DNA of 64,000 bases from Laspinema palackyanum D2c (GCF_025370875.1 NZ_JAMXFD010000001.1:491819-555818), one strand, 5' to 3'; numbered from the stretch's first letter, positions 42,514 through 52,507 are shown. Program-made: numbers and translations. The notes: generated from the letters alone by a model not told the origin.

Positions 42514-45500
42514 TTACTCCAAAATTGCTTGTTTATTTAAGGCAATCAGTTGTTTGAAACTGTCGTTATCCAGTTCGGTTAGCCAAGATTCATCATTGCC
42601 AACGATCGCCGAGGAGAGACGCTTTTTATCTTCCAGAGTGCGATCGATTCGTTCTTCCAGGGTTCCTATGGCAATAAATTTATGGACAAACACATTTTTC
42701 TCTTGTCCAATGCGGAAGGCGCGATCGGTAGCTTGATCTTCCACTGCCGGGTTCCACCAGCGATCGAAGTGGAAAACGTGATTGGCTTTCGTCAGGGTAA
42801 TCCCCACCCCCCCAGCTTTTAAGGACAGAATAAAGATAGAAGGTTCGGTTTCGGGGTCTTGAAACTCAGCAATCATTTTTTCCCGTTTTTCACGCGGGGT
42901 TCCCCCATGTAGATAGTGGGTTTTGTAATGAAAAGTCTGTTTGAGGTATTTCTCTAATGCCTCACAAATTTGGGTGAATTGGCTGAAAATCAGCAGGCTT
43001 CCCCCTTCGGCAATGACTTCCTCGACCATCTCCACGAGTCGTTCCAATTTATGCGATCGCGAAGGTAAAAACTCACTGTTATCTTGTAAAAATTGGGCTG
43101 GATGATTACAAACTTGCTTGAGTTTCATCAGAGTCGATAAAATCAACCCTTTGCGCTGAATCCCTTCGGCTTCTTCTAACTGTTCCGCCACATCTTTAAC
43201 CACCGCTTCATATAACGAAGCCTGTTCTTTCGTAAGGTTGCAATATTGTTTCTGTTCGACTTTATCCGGCAAATCCTTAATAATCGAACGGTCTGTTTTC
43301 ACCCGACGCAGGATAAAGGGTTCTACCAATCGTTTCAACGTGGTTGATTTAATCGGGTCATTATCCTTTTGAATGGGCATTTCAAACCCTTTGCGAAACT
43401 GGGCTTCTTTCCCCAAATATCCCGGATTCAGGAAGTTGAAAATAGACCATAAATCTAACAGCCGGTTTTCAATCGGGGTTCCCGTTAAAGCGAGGCGATG
43501 GGTGGAGGGCAGTTTGGCGATCGCCTTCGTTTGTGCCGCTTGCGGATTCTTGATGTTTTGCGCTTCATCCACTACGACGCGATGCCACTTTACTCCCTTA
43601 AACAGTTTTTCATCTTTGCGGGCCAAAGTAAACGAAGTAATCACCACATCATGTTTTAAACTTTCGGCTTTGAATTCCTTCTCATCTTTGAGGCGATCGC
43701 TGCCATGATGCACCATTGAAGTAATATGAGGTGCAAACCGTTCAATCTCCCGTTGCCAGTTCCCAATCACCGAAGTAGGGGCAATTAATAACGTCGGTAA
43801 AGGTTTCTCTCCCCCCTCTCGTTCTAACACCAAACAGGCAATCACTTGTAAAGATTTTCCCAACCCCATATCATCAGCAAGACAACCATTGAGTCCCAAC
43901 TGTTCCAAATATTGTACCCAGGCAACCCCGCGTTTTTGATACTCTCTCAACGTCCCTTGCAACTGCGCCGGATTTTCAATCGGTTCCAGACGACTACTAT
44001 CGCGAAGTTTAGCCATCATTTCCGCTAAAGCTTCATCCTGGTCCACTTCAATCTCTTCCGAGGCATCGCTGATTTTTTGCATAAACTCTTGCAAGGACAT
44101 TTCCGGCTGTTCATCTTTATGAGACTGCCAAAATTCCAGCATTTGCTGCATTTTTTTCGCGTCTAACTCAATCCATTCCCCGCGAAATTGGACTAAAGGA
44201 GTTTTCGCCTCCACCAGTTGCTGCCATTCCTGTTCACTCACCGGCTGTCCAGCAATGGAAAGCTCATATTTATATTGAATAATCTGCTGTAAACTAAACA
44301 GACCTTTGTTCCCTTGTCCTGCTGATTTCTTTTTCGAGGAGGCTTTCAGGCGGAGGGTTGCCCTTCTGCGTCCTTCCGGTGTCCACCAAGCAGGAACGAT
44401 CACTTTATAGCCGGAATCTTCTAAAATCCAGGCACTTTCTTTGAGGAACTCAAAGGCTTCTGATAAGGTGATCTCTAACCCTGTGGGATGGTCCGTTTCT
44501 AGCCCTTTTGAGAGTAACGGGTACATCCGGGCGGCATAGCCCAAATTTAACAGCAGATTCTTTTCAAAGTCGGCCCCAAAGTTTTTGTGAAAGTTTTTTT
44601 TATCGGTTCTGCTGAGACTCCAATACTCCTCTAACGGAAGTTTCAAAGAAGGGTCTTTTTTAGAAGAGGCTACAAAGTTAATCCGCCACTGGTCCGGCTG
44701 TTCGGAGGTTCCTTCTTTCAGTTGAAAACAGAGATAAAATGGGGCGGTTAATTGTGCGCCGGATAACCGTTCTTTCCAAGTGGCCCACTGCTGGTAAACT
44801 TCTCGGGAAACATCGGACCTTTTTATACTACTTTTACTGGTGTATATAAAAGAGTCTTCCAACTGTTTGGAGACGGTTTGGGGAATGGGAGTCTCGCCTA
44901 CCAAATTATTCAATAAACATTCAGAAAAATGGCGCAGTAGACTGGACCGTTCGTACAATTCTAACGGGTTGGGGATGGCAGCGAAACCGGAAACACAGGC
45001 TAAGGGCATCGCCTCGCTATACTGCTGAATATCGGCTTCGTATTGTTCCGATAAAATTTCCCAATAGGAATAATACTCGTCGGTATGAACGGTTTTGGCT
45101 TTTTTCCCTTTTCCGGTGGTAGAGGTTAGGCTAGAATATTTTAAGGCCGGAATGTATTGGTCTTTGAGAATAATTTGTTTAAAAACTTGGCTGTATTGGT
45201 ACCAAAACATTAAATCAGCGCCTAGCTGGACTTCCGCCAGATTATTGATGGCGATGAAATGTAAATCGTTTAAAGTCTTAGTGACCGATTTTAGGGTATC
45301 AGATTTGACGATATCCTCGACATGATAACAATCAATTTCCCAAGGATGAAACTCGCAGGTGTCCGGGGGTTCATCTTCTAGGTAGCGAAACAGTTCGACG
45401 GAAGGTAAGGGTTTATCGCCGGTGGTGGGGAGAATAAAATACTGAGATGAAATGCGATTTTTAATCCCATTTTGGACGAGTTCAGGAATTCCCAAGTTGG

Positions 45501-45666
45501 CGCGCAAAAATTCCGCCAATTCCGCTTTCTCTAAATGGGCGGGATGGCGTAAACTGGGCTTTTTGTGCCTGGGTTTGGGAATCGTTTCCACCCAGAGGTA
45601 AAATCGCCCCTGACGAATGAACTCGCTGGTGTTGTTGGGGATCCAAGTGCCATGAAGGATGTTCAT
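42514..45666 (-). CDS. SNF2-family DEAD/DEAH-box helicase
   Basis: 1050 residues from the ATG at 45666. The N-terminal 550 residues form a helical region typical of the bacterial SNF2 (RapA/HepA-like) proteins. The motor has DDMGLGKSLQVIACL (Walker A), a DEAQ box in VVVDEAQNIKN, LTGTPIENRL, and in lobe two HFDRWWNPAVEDQATDRAFRIGQ. It is an ATP-driven DNA translocase, with the SWIM protein encoded 5 bases downstream. Such proteins sometimes belong to defence loci, but here the neighbours are ordinary core genes. Confidence 0.92.
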   Translation of the reverse strand: MNILHGTWIPNNTSEFIRQGRFYLWVETIPKPRHKKPSLRHPAHLEKAELAEFLRANLGIPELVQNGIKNRISSQYFILPTTGDKPLPSVELFRYLEDEPPDTCEFHPWEIDCYHVEDIVKSDTLKSVTKTLNDLHFIAINNLAEVQLGADLMFWYQYSQVFKQIILKDQYIPALKYSSLTSTTGKGKKAKTVHTDEYYSYWEILSEQYEADIQQYSEAMPLACVSGFAAIPNPLELYERSSLLRHFSECLLNNLVGETPIPQTVSKQLEDSFIYTSKSSIKRSDVSREVYQQWATWKERLSGAQLTAPFYLCFQLKEGTSEQPDQWRINFVASSKKDPSLKLPLEEYWSLSRTDKKNFHKNFGADFEKNLLLNLGYAARMYPLLSKGLETDHPTGLEITLSEAFEFLKESAWILEDSGYKVIVPAWWTPEGRRRATLRLKASSKKKSAGQGNKGLFSLQQIIQYKYELSIAGQPVSEQEWQQLVEAKTPLVQFRGEWIELDAKKMQQMLEFWQSHKDEQPEMSLQEFMQKISDASEEIEVDQDEALAEMMAKLRDSSRLEPIENPAQLQGTLREYQKRGVAWVQYLEQLGLNGCLADDMGLGKSLQVIACLVLEREGGEKPLPTLLIAPTSVIGNWQREIERFAPHITSMVHHGSDRLKDEKEFKAESLKHDVVITSFTLARKDEKLFKGVKWHRVVVDEAQNIKNPQAAQTKAIAKLPSTHRLALTGTPIENRLLDLWSIFNFLNPGYLGKEAQFRKGFEMPIQKDNDPIKSTTLKRLVEPFILRRVKTDRSIIKDLPDKVEQKQYCNLTKEQASLYEAVVKDVAEQLEEAEGIQRKGLILSTLMKLKQVCNHPAQFLQDNSEFLPSRSHKLERLVEMVEEVIAEGGSLLIFSQFTQICEALEKYLKQTFHYKTHYLHGGTPREKREKMIAEFQDPETEPSIFILSLKAGGVGITLTKANHVFHFDRWWNPAVEDQATDRAFRIGQEKNVFVHKFIAIGTLEERIDRTLEDKKRLSSAIVGNDESWLTELDNDSFKQLIALNKQAILE

Positions 45667-46071
45667 ACGCAAATCGCAAGGTTAAGGGGGTGGGGGAGGT
45701 CCTCCGGTAGGGCAACCGAGGAGAGATGCAATAGAGGCCCCTGATGATAGGGGTAGTTTATAGAGTACCATAATCCCTCTCGCGCAAGGCGCGATCGCCT
45801 TTCGGTTGGCAATCCAGGTTGCTGAACCTGGGATTGTCCGTCCTGGAATGGAAATCACGCAACACCCTGAGGAGATTTCACCGGGCAGTAGGTGGCAATT
45901 CGTATCTTGGATTACATTTTAGTTGTTATTAAAAATTGTAATGATAGTAGTTACTTAAATTGATTTGTTACATTTTTTAATAAAAATTAGGTCAAAACGG
46001 TATAAATTCACGCAGTAACTGAATTGAAAGTTCGGTTAAATCCTTAACAGACCTTTAAACAAAACATTGCT
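45667..46071. other. Divergent intergenic region
   Basis: About 400 bases between the divergent SNF2 and the 87-residue gene. It has a stem CAATCC-AGGTT-gctg-AACCT-GGGATTG (about 45810-45836) and an AT-rich stretch at 45940-46010 that probably holds promoters. No gene is visible. Confidence 0.5.
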
Positions 46072-46335
46072 ATGAGCCCCTTAAATTCTTTAACTTCTTG
46101 CTGTCGAAATTGTCGGTACTATGAGCCGGAAGGAAGACGGGGTGGGGCTTGCCAGCAACTCAATGTTCCCGTTCAAGCCACCTGGAAATCCTGTTCTCTG
46201 GCTACTCCAGCATTTACGCCCTCTTGGAAAGCCCTGCAAGATCTGCTCCAGTGGGAACAGGAAAACCTTGAGCGCACAACAGCAGGCAGTCTGACCACCC
46301 TAGATCATTCTAAGGCTGAAGTCAATCGCCGTTAG
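46072..46335 (+). CDS. Small cysteine-containing protein of unknown function
   Basis: 87 residues. Five cysteines are seen in SCCRNCRYYEPEGRRGGACQQ and WKSCSLATPAF; four of them could bind a zinc ion or an Fe-S cluster. Similar short proteins are found in many cyanobacteria, so it is probably real, although I cannot name a family. It is followed after 81 bases by a coiled-coil protein gene on the same strand. Confidence 0.65.
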   Translation: MSPLNSLTSCCRNCRYYEPEGRRGGACQQLNVPVQATWKSCSLATPAFTPSWKALQDLLQWEQENLERTTAGSLTTLDHSKAEVNRR

Positions 46336-46416
46336 AACCACTATTTAAACCCTCGGTTCAATCGATTGTTTCGGTTGTTCTGTATTCTGGAAAAAGGAAT
46401 TTACCGGATCCAGGAC

Positions 46417-47493
46417 ATGACAACCCAGCAAAACCTAGAACAGCAGTTCCATAAAATCGCCAATTTATTAGAGCAAATTCAGAATTTAGGTTTAGATTCT
46501 GAAGATGGAGAGACGAACTTTTTATCGTCTCTCCATCAATTTGAAACCGTCGCCCTTCCGTTTGAATTCGTGCAACAGGGAATGGGACTCTGGGAGGCAA
46601 TTTTTCCCCCAGAGGTGTTCCGATCGCTGGCGACGGAGGATCCGGAGACTTTAGAATCCTTGGCGATCGCCCTCAGTCAAACCCTGCAAATTCAACTGGC
46701 GATTTTAAACCCGTGGTTGCCTCTACTCACCACCCCTCCAGCATTAGCCGATAAAATCCGCGATCGCATTTCCCAAATTCAGCAGATTACCACAGAAAAA
46801 GCGGAACTGCTGGCAGCATCCGAGACCCTGTTCACTCGCGAATTAGAACTCCGTCAAGCGGGGGAAGAGTTGCAGGAATTAAAACAAACTCGGGCGGAAC
46901 TCACGGCCCTTGAACAGGAACTCGCCACCACCGATTTAGAAGATTTACGCCGCGACATTTCTACCCGGCAAACTGTCTTAGAACAGGACCGCAATCAACT
47001 ACAAATCCTCAAACAGCAACAAGCAGAAATTAAGGCAGAAATTGCTGCAATCCAAGGACTAAATCACAAAATTTCCCAAGAATTAGAAGGACTGCAACTG
47101 CGTCGTTCTCGGTTAGAAACTCGGACGCAACAACAAACGGAACAACTGATTACCTTAACTGAGACTGAACGGCAGCGCCTCGGAACGGCTTTACTTGCTT
47201 TATTAGAGGAATTAGCGGAACAACAGTCAGATTACCAGAATGCTCAAGGGGAATTATCCCAAGCCATTGCTGATTTTAATCGCTATCAACAACAAACTCA
47301 TGAATTAATCACTCATTTAAACACTCATTATCAATCTGATGTAGAATTAGGGCAAAAATTGCCAGTTAATCAGCCAAAAATTGAGACCATTATGCAGAGG
47401 ATTCAGGACAATTTAGCGCAATTGGATCAGGAACTCGCGATTGCTCAACAGCAACATGAGCGATCGCAAGTAAAAACCATTATCACCTTTTGA
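46417..47493 (+). CDS. Coiled-coil protein of unknown function
   Basis: 358 residues from the ATG at 46417; the frame is open back to 46366. The first 130 residues are helical with FPPEVFRSLATEDPETLESLAI, and residues 130-350 are a long coiled coil rich in E, Q and L (ELELRQAGEELQELKQTRAEL). No signal peptide or membrane segment. A structural or scaffold role is likely, but nothing specific can be said. Confidence 0.72.
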   Translation: MTTQQNLEQQFHKIANLLEQIQNLGLDSEDGETNFLSSLHQFETVALPFEFVQQGMGLWEAIFPPEVFRSLATEDPETLESLAIALSQTLQIQLAILNPWLPLLTTPPALADKIRDRISQIQQITTEKAELLAASETLFTRELELRQAGEELQELKQTRAELTALEQELATTDLEDLRRDISTRQTVLEQDRNQLQILKQQQAEIKAEIAAIQGLNHKISQELEGLQLRRSRLETRTQQQTEQLITLTETERQRLGTALLALLEELAEQQSDYQNAQGELSQAIADFNRYQQQTHELITHLNTHYQSDVELGQKLPVNQPKIETIMQRIQDNLAQLDQELAIAQQQHERSQVKTIITF

Positions 47494-47507
47494 GGGACAA
47501 TCTGGTT

Positions 47508-48491
47508 TCAACCCAAACGGGGTGAACCCAACCGACTCAGCAGCATGAGGGACCAAGGTAGGTTCAGATTGGGCACCAGTCCGGCATAAGGTCTCAATTG
47601 GGGGACCGCAAAGGGGAGCACGAAGCGCAGGGACCTCAAGGATACCGGGGAAGTGCCATCTTCATCGACCAGTCCATAGCGTTGCGCCACTTCTGCCACA
47701 ATCTGCACCCGTCCGGTATGCTGCATCACGGTGGGGTCCGCAGCTAAGGCAGCGATCGCCCGTCCGGTGAGGAGGGGCGTTTCCCAGTTGTAGCGTTCTC
47801 GGAACCCAGAAAATTGGCGATCGTCCGTCTCACTTTCGGCCATTTGATCCGCCATACTGGACATTTGTTCCGTTCCCACAATCCCCGGCCAAATCGAGAG
47901 GGAGGCGACATTGTAGGGTTTGAGTTCCACTGCCATATCTGCCGCGAGGCGATCGCAACCGGATTTCCCCACCCCATAAGGCACTCCGAAAATATAAGAC
48001 AGCCCTCCCCAAGAGGAAATCGTACAAATCATCCCTTGCTGACGCGGCGTCATCATCCGCGCCGCCAAAACACTGGTCACATAGTGACTCCGCAAACCCA
48101 CATTGTTACAAGCATCCCAAAAGCTGGGTTCACTCTCCCAAAATGGCCGACCCTGACTATTCATTAAGGTTTGCACCCCGGCATATACATTATTCACCAA
48201 TAAGTCAATCTGGCCGAAATCCGATTGAATCCGGTCAAACAGCGATCGCACTTGGTCATCATCGCTGTGGTCCACCTGAACCGGAATACAGAGTCCGCCT
48301 GCCGCTTCCACTGCCGCTTCCGTCTCTCTCAGACTCCCGGAAAGTTGCCCCTCTCCAGTCCCAGGGTCCAGACTCCGCCCGGTGATATACACCGTCGCCC
48401 CCGCTTCCCCCAGTCCAATAGCGATGCCTTTGCCCAGGCCCCTGGTCGCCCCGGTGACAACCGTAACTTTGCCTTCAAGTGGTTTAGTCAT
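47508..48491 (-). CDS. Short-chain dehydrogenase/reductase (DHRS1-like)
   Basis: 327 residues, Rossmann fold. TGATRGLGKGIAIGLG binds NAD(P), NNVYAG replaces the usual NNAG, the catalytic Ser is in ISSWGG, and YGVGKSGCD provides the Tyr-x3-Lys pair. An extended C-terminal end of about 70 residues with RPYAGLVPNLNLP is typical of the DHRS1-type SDRs. Substrate unknown. Confidence 0.85.
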   Translation of the reverse strand: MTKPLEGKVTVVTGATRGLGKGIAIGLGEAGATVYITGRSLDPGTGEGQLSGSLRETEAAVEAAGGLCIPVQVDHSDDDQVRSLFDRIQSDFGQIDLLVNNVYAGVQTLMNSQGRPFWESEPSFWDACNNVGLRSHYVTSVLAARMMTPRQQGMICTISSWGGLSYIFGVPYGVGKSGCDRLAADMAVELKPYNVASLSIWPGIVGTEQMSSMADQMAESETDDRQFSGFRERYNWETPLLTGRAIAALAADPTVMQHTGRVQIVAEVAQRYGLVDEDGTSPVSLRSLRFVLPFAVPQLRPYAGLVPNLNLPWSLMLLSRLGSPRLG

Positions 48492-48675
48492 GATGAATTG
48501 ATGATTATTTTGCGTTATGAATTTCTGAATTAATGAATCATTTTACTACTTTTATCAGACATCTTCGCCAACTGGCCGATTCCCAGGTGATCTATAATAG
48601 AATCGCGATCGGCTGCCAATTCTCTAATCAGTTGCTGAACACAACCCGGTGAAGTTCTCATTTTATTCCTAAATT

Positions 48676-49089
48676 ATGCTACAAATTTCCAACACCGTCA
48701 GTATCCTAGAAAACGAAATTCAAATTAGTGCAGTTCGTTCTCAAGGGGCGGGGGGGCAAAATGTCAATAAGGTGGCAACCGCGATTCATTTGCGTTTTGA
48801 TATCAAAGCCTCCTCCCTACCGGACCGTTATAAAAATCGCCTATTGAGTCTCAGCGATCATCGGATTACCCAAGAGGGGGTAATTATTATCAAATCCCAA
48901 GAGTCTCGCAGTCAGTTAGAAAACCGCCAGGAAGCCTTGATGCGCTTGCAAGAGTTGATTAAAAGTGCTGTGGTTGTGCCTAAAAAGCGTTTTAAGAGCA
49001 AACCCACGCGCAGTTCTCAGCGCAAACGTCTCGATAGCAAAACGAAGCGGGGACAGATTAAAGCGATGAGAGGGAAGGTGATGGATTAA
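48676..49089 (+). CDS. arfB: Alternative ribosome-rescue factor ArfB (peptidyl-tRNA hydrolase)
   Basis: 137 residues. A GGQ motif at residues 26-28 in SQGAGGQNVNKVATAIHLRF, and a basic C-terminal tail (SSQRKRLDSKTKRGQIKAM) that enters the empty mRNA channel of stalled ribosomes. It hydrolyses peptidyl-tRNA on non-stop complexes. The short length excludes a full release factor. Confidence 0.9.
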   Translation: MLQISNTVSILENEIQISAVRSQGAGGQNVNKVATAIHLRFDIKASSLPDRYKNRLLSLSDHRITQEGVIIIKSQESRSQLENRQEALMRLQELIKSAVVVPKKRFKSKPTRSSQRKRLDSKTKRGQIKAMRGKVMD

Positions 49090-49142
49090 TCAGGTTGATT
49101 AAAACAGAGGCGGGATTGATTTCGGGTAAAATTTTTCAACTG

Positions 49143-49177
49143 AATATTGAGGGGCATTAGTTTAGCCCCTCAATATT
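49143..49177. terminator. Perfect bidirectional hairpin between convergent genes
   Basis: AATATTGAGGGGC (49143-49155) and GCCCCTCAATATT (49165-49177) are exact reverse complements with a 9-base loop. They lie between the ends of arfB and the DUF4351-like gene. Confidence 0.85.
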
Positions 49178-49183
49178 AGGTTA

Positions 49184-50077
49184 CTATGACCGGCCAAAGC
49201 GTTGCAGTAACTCTTCCCGAGAAAGGGTTAATAACAACGAAGTTAATTCTTCATCGGATACCTGCAATGATGCCTCGATAATGGAAGCGAGTTCTTCATC
49301 AATCGAACCAAATCGAAACTTGATAATATTTTCAACTGTTTTCTTCCGGTGTTGTTGGATACCTTCTTGTAATGTGGCTTCTCGCCACTCTAGATAAGCG
49401 GGTGATAAGTTCATAATTAACTCCTGATTTTCTTCATTTGGATTTTGTCTGAGTTGTACGTTGATGCGCCAGTTGGATAGAATTTCTAACAGGTTGCGCC
49501 GGAATGGATGTCCCTGGGGTAGAGAGAGTAATTCATTCACGGCTTGTTGTTGGGTGGCCCCTCTTCCTAAGACTCGCAACCATAAGGTATTGAGGTTGGC
49601 GGGGAGTTGGTCGATCGCCACTAATGCGGTCTTCTCAAATTCTGGCATAAAATAAATCCCGGGTATCCAGTTCCCTGACTGATCCAGTTGTGCGCCAAAT
49701 CCGTTCACCAGTCTTTCGGAACAGGAGGGGGACAATACCCAGAGTCGGGGTAAGTCGGATTCACTGAGGGAGTTCTTTTCCCGTCGCGCTTGTCGCAAGA
49801 GGTCCCCTTGTAGGGAGTAGAGTTTGAGTTTGCAGTTTCTAATCTCGACGGGGTTTGGTGCGTTTCTAAAGACTTCAAACAAGCCGGTTGTGGCTGCCAT
49901 TTGTCCTAGAATTCCCAGTGTTTCTGGCGCAGTGGAGGGGGTGGCAGCAGGGACGAAATAGACATCGATTTGTCGCACTTCGCTGGGAACGTCCCGACTG
50001 GTTTGGACTTGTCCCAGATAGGCTAATAACTCCTCTAAATATTGTTTCGCAAATTGGTCATGAGCAGTTCGGGTCAT
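49184..50077 (-). CDS. DUF4351-type protein (Rpn/PD-(D/E)XK-like)
   Basis: 297 residues. The N-terminal part (about 1-200) has VRQIDVYFVPAA, EIRNCKLKLYS and LWVLSPSCSERLVNGFGA, resembling the nuclease-like fold in cyanobacterial proteins of this size. The C-terminal end (RFGSIDEELASIIEASLQVSDEE...LSREELLQRFGR) is the DUF4351-like helical domain. Many paralogues exist per cyanobacterial genome. A recombination-promoting nuclease role is a family guess; key catalytic residues are not convincingly visible. Confidence 0.65.
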   Translation of the reverse strand: MTRTAHDQFAKQYLEELLAYLGQVQTSRDVPSEVRQIDVYFVPAATPSTAPETLGILGQMAATTGLFEVFRNAPNPVEIRNCKLKLYSLQGDLLRQARREKNSLSESDLPRLWVLSPSCSERLVNGFGAQLDQSGNWIPGIYFMPEFEKTALVAIDQLPANLNTLWLRVLGRGATQQQAVNELLSLPQGHPFRRNLLEILSNWRINVQLRQNPNEENQELIMNLSPAYLEWREATLQEGIQQHRKKTVENIIKFRFGSIDEELASIIEASLQVSDEELTSLLLTLSREELLQRFGRS

Positions 50078-50111
50078 GATTCGGTTTGATTGCGGATATT
50101 CCTGATATTCA

Positions 50112-50200
50112 AAATAGGAGTGCGAGCATCTTGCTCGCTTGGGAAATAGCGAGCAAGATGTTTGTGCTGACGCACAGGCTTCGCCAACGCACTCCTATTT
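50112..50200. mobile_element. 89-base MITE-like element with 13-base perfect inverted ends
   Basis: AAATAGGAGTGCG (50112-50124) and CGCACTCCTATTT (50188-50200) are exact reverse complements. Inside are two GCGAGCA(A/T)-type hairpins. Partial relatives occur at 22336-22360 and 57874-57918. Non-coding and non-autonomous if mobile. Confidence 0.6.
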
Positions 50201-50224
50201 ATTATAAACCAATTTTTACGCCAG

Positions 50225-50866
50225 TTAAGATAAAGTTAAACCAATCCCTTTGTGATTGAATTCTTCTACAGTTTGTTGCGAGAGTTCGTGGGAGGAAATC
50301 GCTCTTAACATGGCGAGGGGTAATGTTAAATGATCCGCCCCTGCTTGTAAGGAGGCGGCGGCTTCTTCGGGAGATTTAATGCTGGCGGCGAGAATTTCTA
50401 CGTCGCTGCCTTTTAGAACATCTGCCATCGATCGCACTAAGGCAATCCCATCCCCTAATAATCGGGTAGCGCGGTTGACGTAGGCGATCGCCATTTTTGC
50501 CCCCGCTTCCTTTGCTACGGCTGCTTGGGCGGCACTATAAATGGCAGTTACGGAACAAGGTATGTCTGGAGATAGATGCGCGACGACTTCAAACCCAACC
50601 GGGGTGGCTGGAACCTTTAAAATGGTGCGATCGCCAATCAAATCCCGCGCTGTTTGGCCTTCTTTGACCATGCCATCAAAATCCGATGCCGTAAGCTGGT
50701 AAAATAATGGCCCCGATGTGAGGGTAACCAATTTTTTTAAGGTATCTTCCGGAGATAACTCACTGGTTGCCAATAAAGTTGGATTGGTAGTGATACCTTT
50801 CACCCAGCCCATTTTTTGGGCCAGTTCTGCTTCGGAGGCGATCGCTGAATCTAAATAAATTGCCAT
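50225..50866 (-). CDS. Transaldolase / fructose-6-phosphate aldolase family protein
   Basis: 213 residues from the ATG at 50866. The TIM-barrel begins MAIYLDSA, has the VKGITTNPTLL block, the Schiff-base lysine in RTILKVPATPVGFE, and ILAASIKSPEEAAASLQAGADHLTLPLAML. This small subfamily (TalC/FSA-like) transfers or cleaves a dihydroxyacetone unit. It may stand beside the normal long transaldolase of the pentose phosphate route. The exact activity is not determinable. Confidence 0.87.
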   Translation of the reverse strand: MAIYLDSAIASEAELAQKMGWVKGITTNPTLLATSELSPEDTLKKLVTLTSGPLFYQLTASDFDGMVKEGQTARDLIGDRTILKVPATPVGFEVVAHLSPDIPCSVTAIYSAAQAAVAKEAGAKMAIAYVNRATRLLGDGIALVRSMADVLKGSDVEILAASIKSPEEAAASLQAGADHLTLPLAMLRAISSHELSQQTVEEFNHKGIGLTLS

Positions 50867-50923
50867 GATTTTTTTCCCGTTCAGTTCCATCCCAAAAATA
50901 CGGGAAATTGGCTACGCTTGACA

Positions 50924-51553
50924 ATGGACCATACCCCCACCTCTAACCCCATGACCTTACTGAACTTAGCAGAACTTTGTCCCATCACCCGCAGTCTCGG
51001 TCCGGGTCAACGATTTGCGATTTGGGTGCAAGGTTGTTGTTTTAACTGTTCCGGTTGTATCTCTCCGGATTGGATTCCCCAGGTGGCGGCGACTGGGGTG
51101 GAACCGCGACGGTTGGCAGAAACCATTTTATCCGTCCCGGGCACTGAAGGATTAACGGTTTCTGGGGGAGAACCGATGTTACAGGCGCAGGCACTCAGTG
51201 AATTATTTGAACTTCTGGCCGACGTGGATTGTTCGATTATTTGCTATACCGGGTTTACTTTGGAACAGTTACAGGCGAAGTCCGACCCTGAGATCGCCCG
51301 AGTCCTGTCTCAAATTGATGTGTTAATTGATGGACTTTATCTGCCGGAACTCAATGATAACCAAGGGTGGCGCGGTTCTGCAAATCAACGGGTGCATTTT
51401 CTCACCCCTCGGTTGTTACCTGAAGCGAGTGCCTTTTCCTGTCGTCGGCGCGATGTGGAAATTCACTTGCGAAATGATTCGGCGTTGATGGTGGGTGTTC
51501 CGCCTCGCCATTTCTCTGATACCTTTAAACAGGTCGTTGATAATAGTTTGTAG
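50924..51553 (+). CDS. Radical SAM activase-like protein with 4Fe-4S cluster (NrdG-like)
   Basis: About 209 residues. WVQGCCFNCSGC provides the radical-SAM cysteines (CxxxCxxC) near residue 38. TVSGGEPMLQ is the GGE motif for SAM, and IDVLIDGLYLPEL follows, as in anaerobic ribonucleotide-reductase activases and pyruvate formate-lyase activases. No NrdD is encoded in the window, so the target is unknown. The true start may be the ATG at 50951 (MTLLNLAELCPITRSLGPGQ). Confidence 0.8.
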   Translation: MDHTPTSNPMTLLNLAELCPITRSLGPGQRFAIWVQGCCFNCSGCISPDWIPQVAATGVEPRRLAETILSVPGTEGLTVSGGEPMLQAQALSELFELLADVDCSIICYTGFTLEQLQAKSDPEIARVLSQIDVLIDGLYLPELNDNQGWRGSANQRVHFLTPRLLPEASAFSCRRRDVEIHLRNDSALMVGVPPRHFSDTFKQVVDNSL

Positions 51554-51561
51554 CAAAGATT

Positions 51562-52335
51562 ATGATGTCCCTAAAGGGTAAAATTGTGTTGATTACGGGT
51601 GCAAGTAGTGGGATTGGGGCCGCTTGCGCCCAACTGTTCGCCCAGGCGGGTGCGGATTTGATTTTGGCGGCGCGGCGTTTGGAACGGGTGCAGGAGTTAG
51701 GGACTCAACTGGCCCAACAGTATCAGATTCAGACTCATGTTTTGGGGTTGGATGTTTGCGATCGCCAAGGGGTTGATGCCACCTTGAATAATCTTCCAGA
51801 CCCTTGGAATCAGATTGATATTTTAGTCAATAATGCGGGTCTGAGTCGGGGATTATCTAAACTCCACGAAGGCGATATTGATGATTGGGAGGAAATGCTG
51901 GATACCAATGTCAAGGGATTGCTATATGTCACCCGGGCGGTGGTGCCTGGGATGGTGGAACGGCAAGCGGGTCATGTGGTGAATATTGGCTCGATCGCCG
52001 GTCGAGTGGCCTATCCGGGGGGGAATGTGTACTGTGCCTCCAAAGCGGCAGTGAGGGCGATTTCCGATGGTTTGAAGCAGGATTTAATCGGGACTCCGGT
52101 GCGGGTGACGGAAATCGAACCGGGGTTAGTGGAAACGGAATTTAGTCTGGTGCGCTTTCATGGCGACCGCGATCGCGCCGAAAAAGTGTATCAGGATTTA
52201 ACGCCCCTAACCGGGGAAGATATTGCGGATTTAGTGCTTTTTTCTGTCACTCGACCCCCCCATGTGAATATTAGCGAAATGTTAGTTGTCCCGGTGGATC
52301 AGGCCAATGCTACCCTCGTTCATCGGCGACGCTAA
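51562..52335 (+). CDS. SDR family oxidoreductase (YdfG-like)
   Basis: 257 residues. TGASSGIGAACAQLF binds NAD(P), with ARRLER favouring NADP, NNAG is complete, IGSIAGR provides Ser and YCASKAAV the Tyr and Lys. The C-terminal part with NISEMLVVPVDQA is typical of the YdfG/serine 3-dehydrogenase type. It begins 9 bases after the previous gene and may be co-transcribed. Substrate unknown. Confidence 0.87.
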   Translation: MMSLKGKIVLITGASSGIGAACAQLFAQAGADLILAARRLERVQELGTQLAQQYQIQTHVLGLDVCDRQGVDATLNNLPDPWNQIDILVNNAGLSRGLSKLHEGDIDDWEEMLDTNVKGLLYVTRAVVPGMVERQAGHVVNIGSIAGRVAYPGGNVYCASKAAVRAISDGLKQDLIGTPVRVTEIEPGLVETEFSLVRFHGDRDRAEKVYQDLTPLTGEDIADLVLFSVTRPPHVNISEMLVVPVDQANATLVHRRR

Positions 52336-52507
52336 ACTAAATTAAAAATGCGCGTGAAGGACAGATTACGGATGCAATCTACGACTGATGGTGACGGGTT
52401 AACTCTCGCCCCACTCCGGGGGATATTTCAAGTAAACAGACTCTCAACGGGACAAGGGTTGAGCGTTGCGGTAATTTGTGCTGTACCGGATCTTGGGGAA
52501 TAGTATC

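Noticed and set aside
48143-48533. Plus-strand frames opposite the DHRS1-like dehydrogenase
   Set aside because: They mirror the GC-rich minus-strand codons, while the dehydrogenase motifs are complete on the minus strand.
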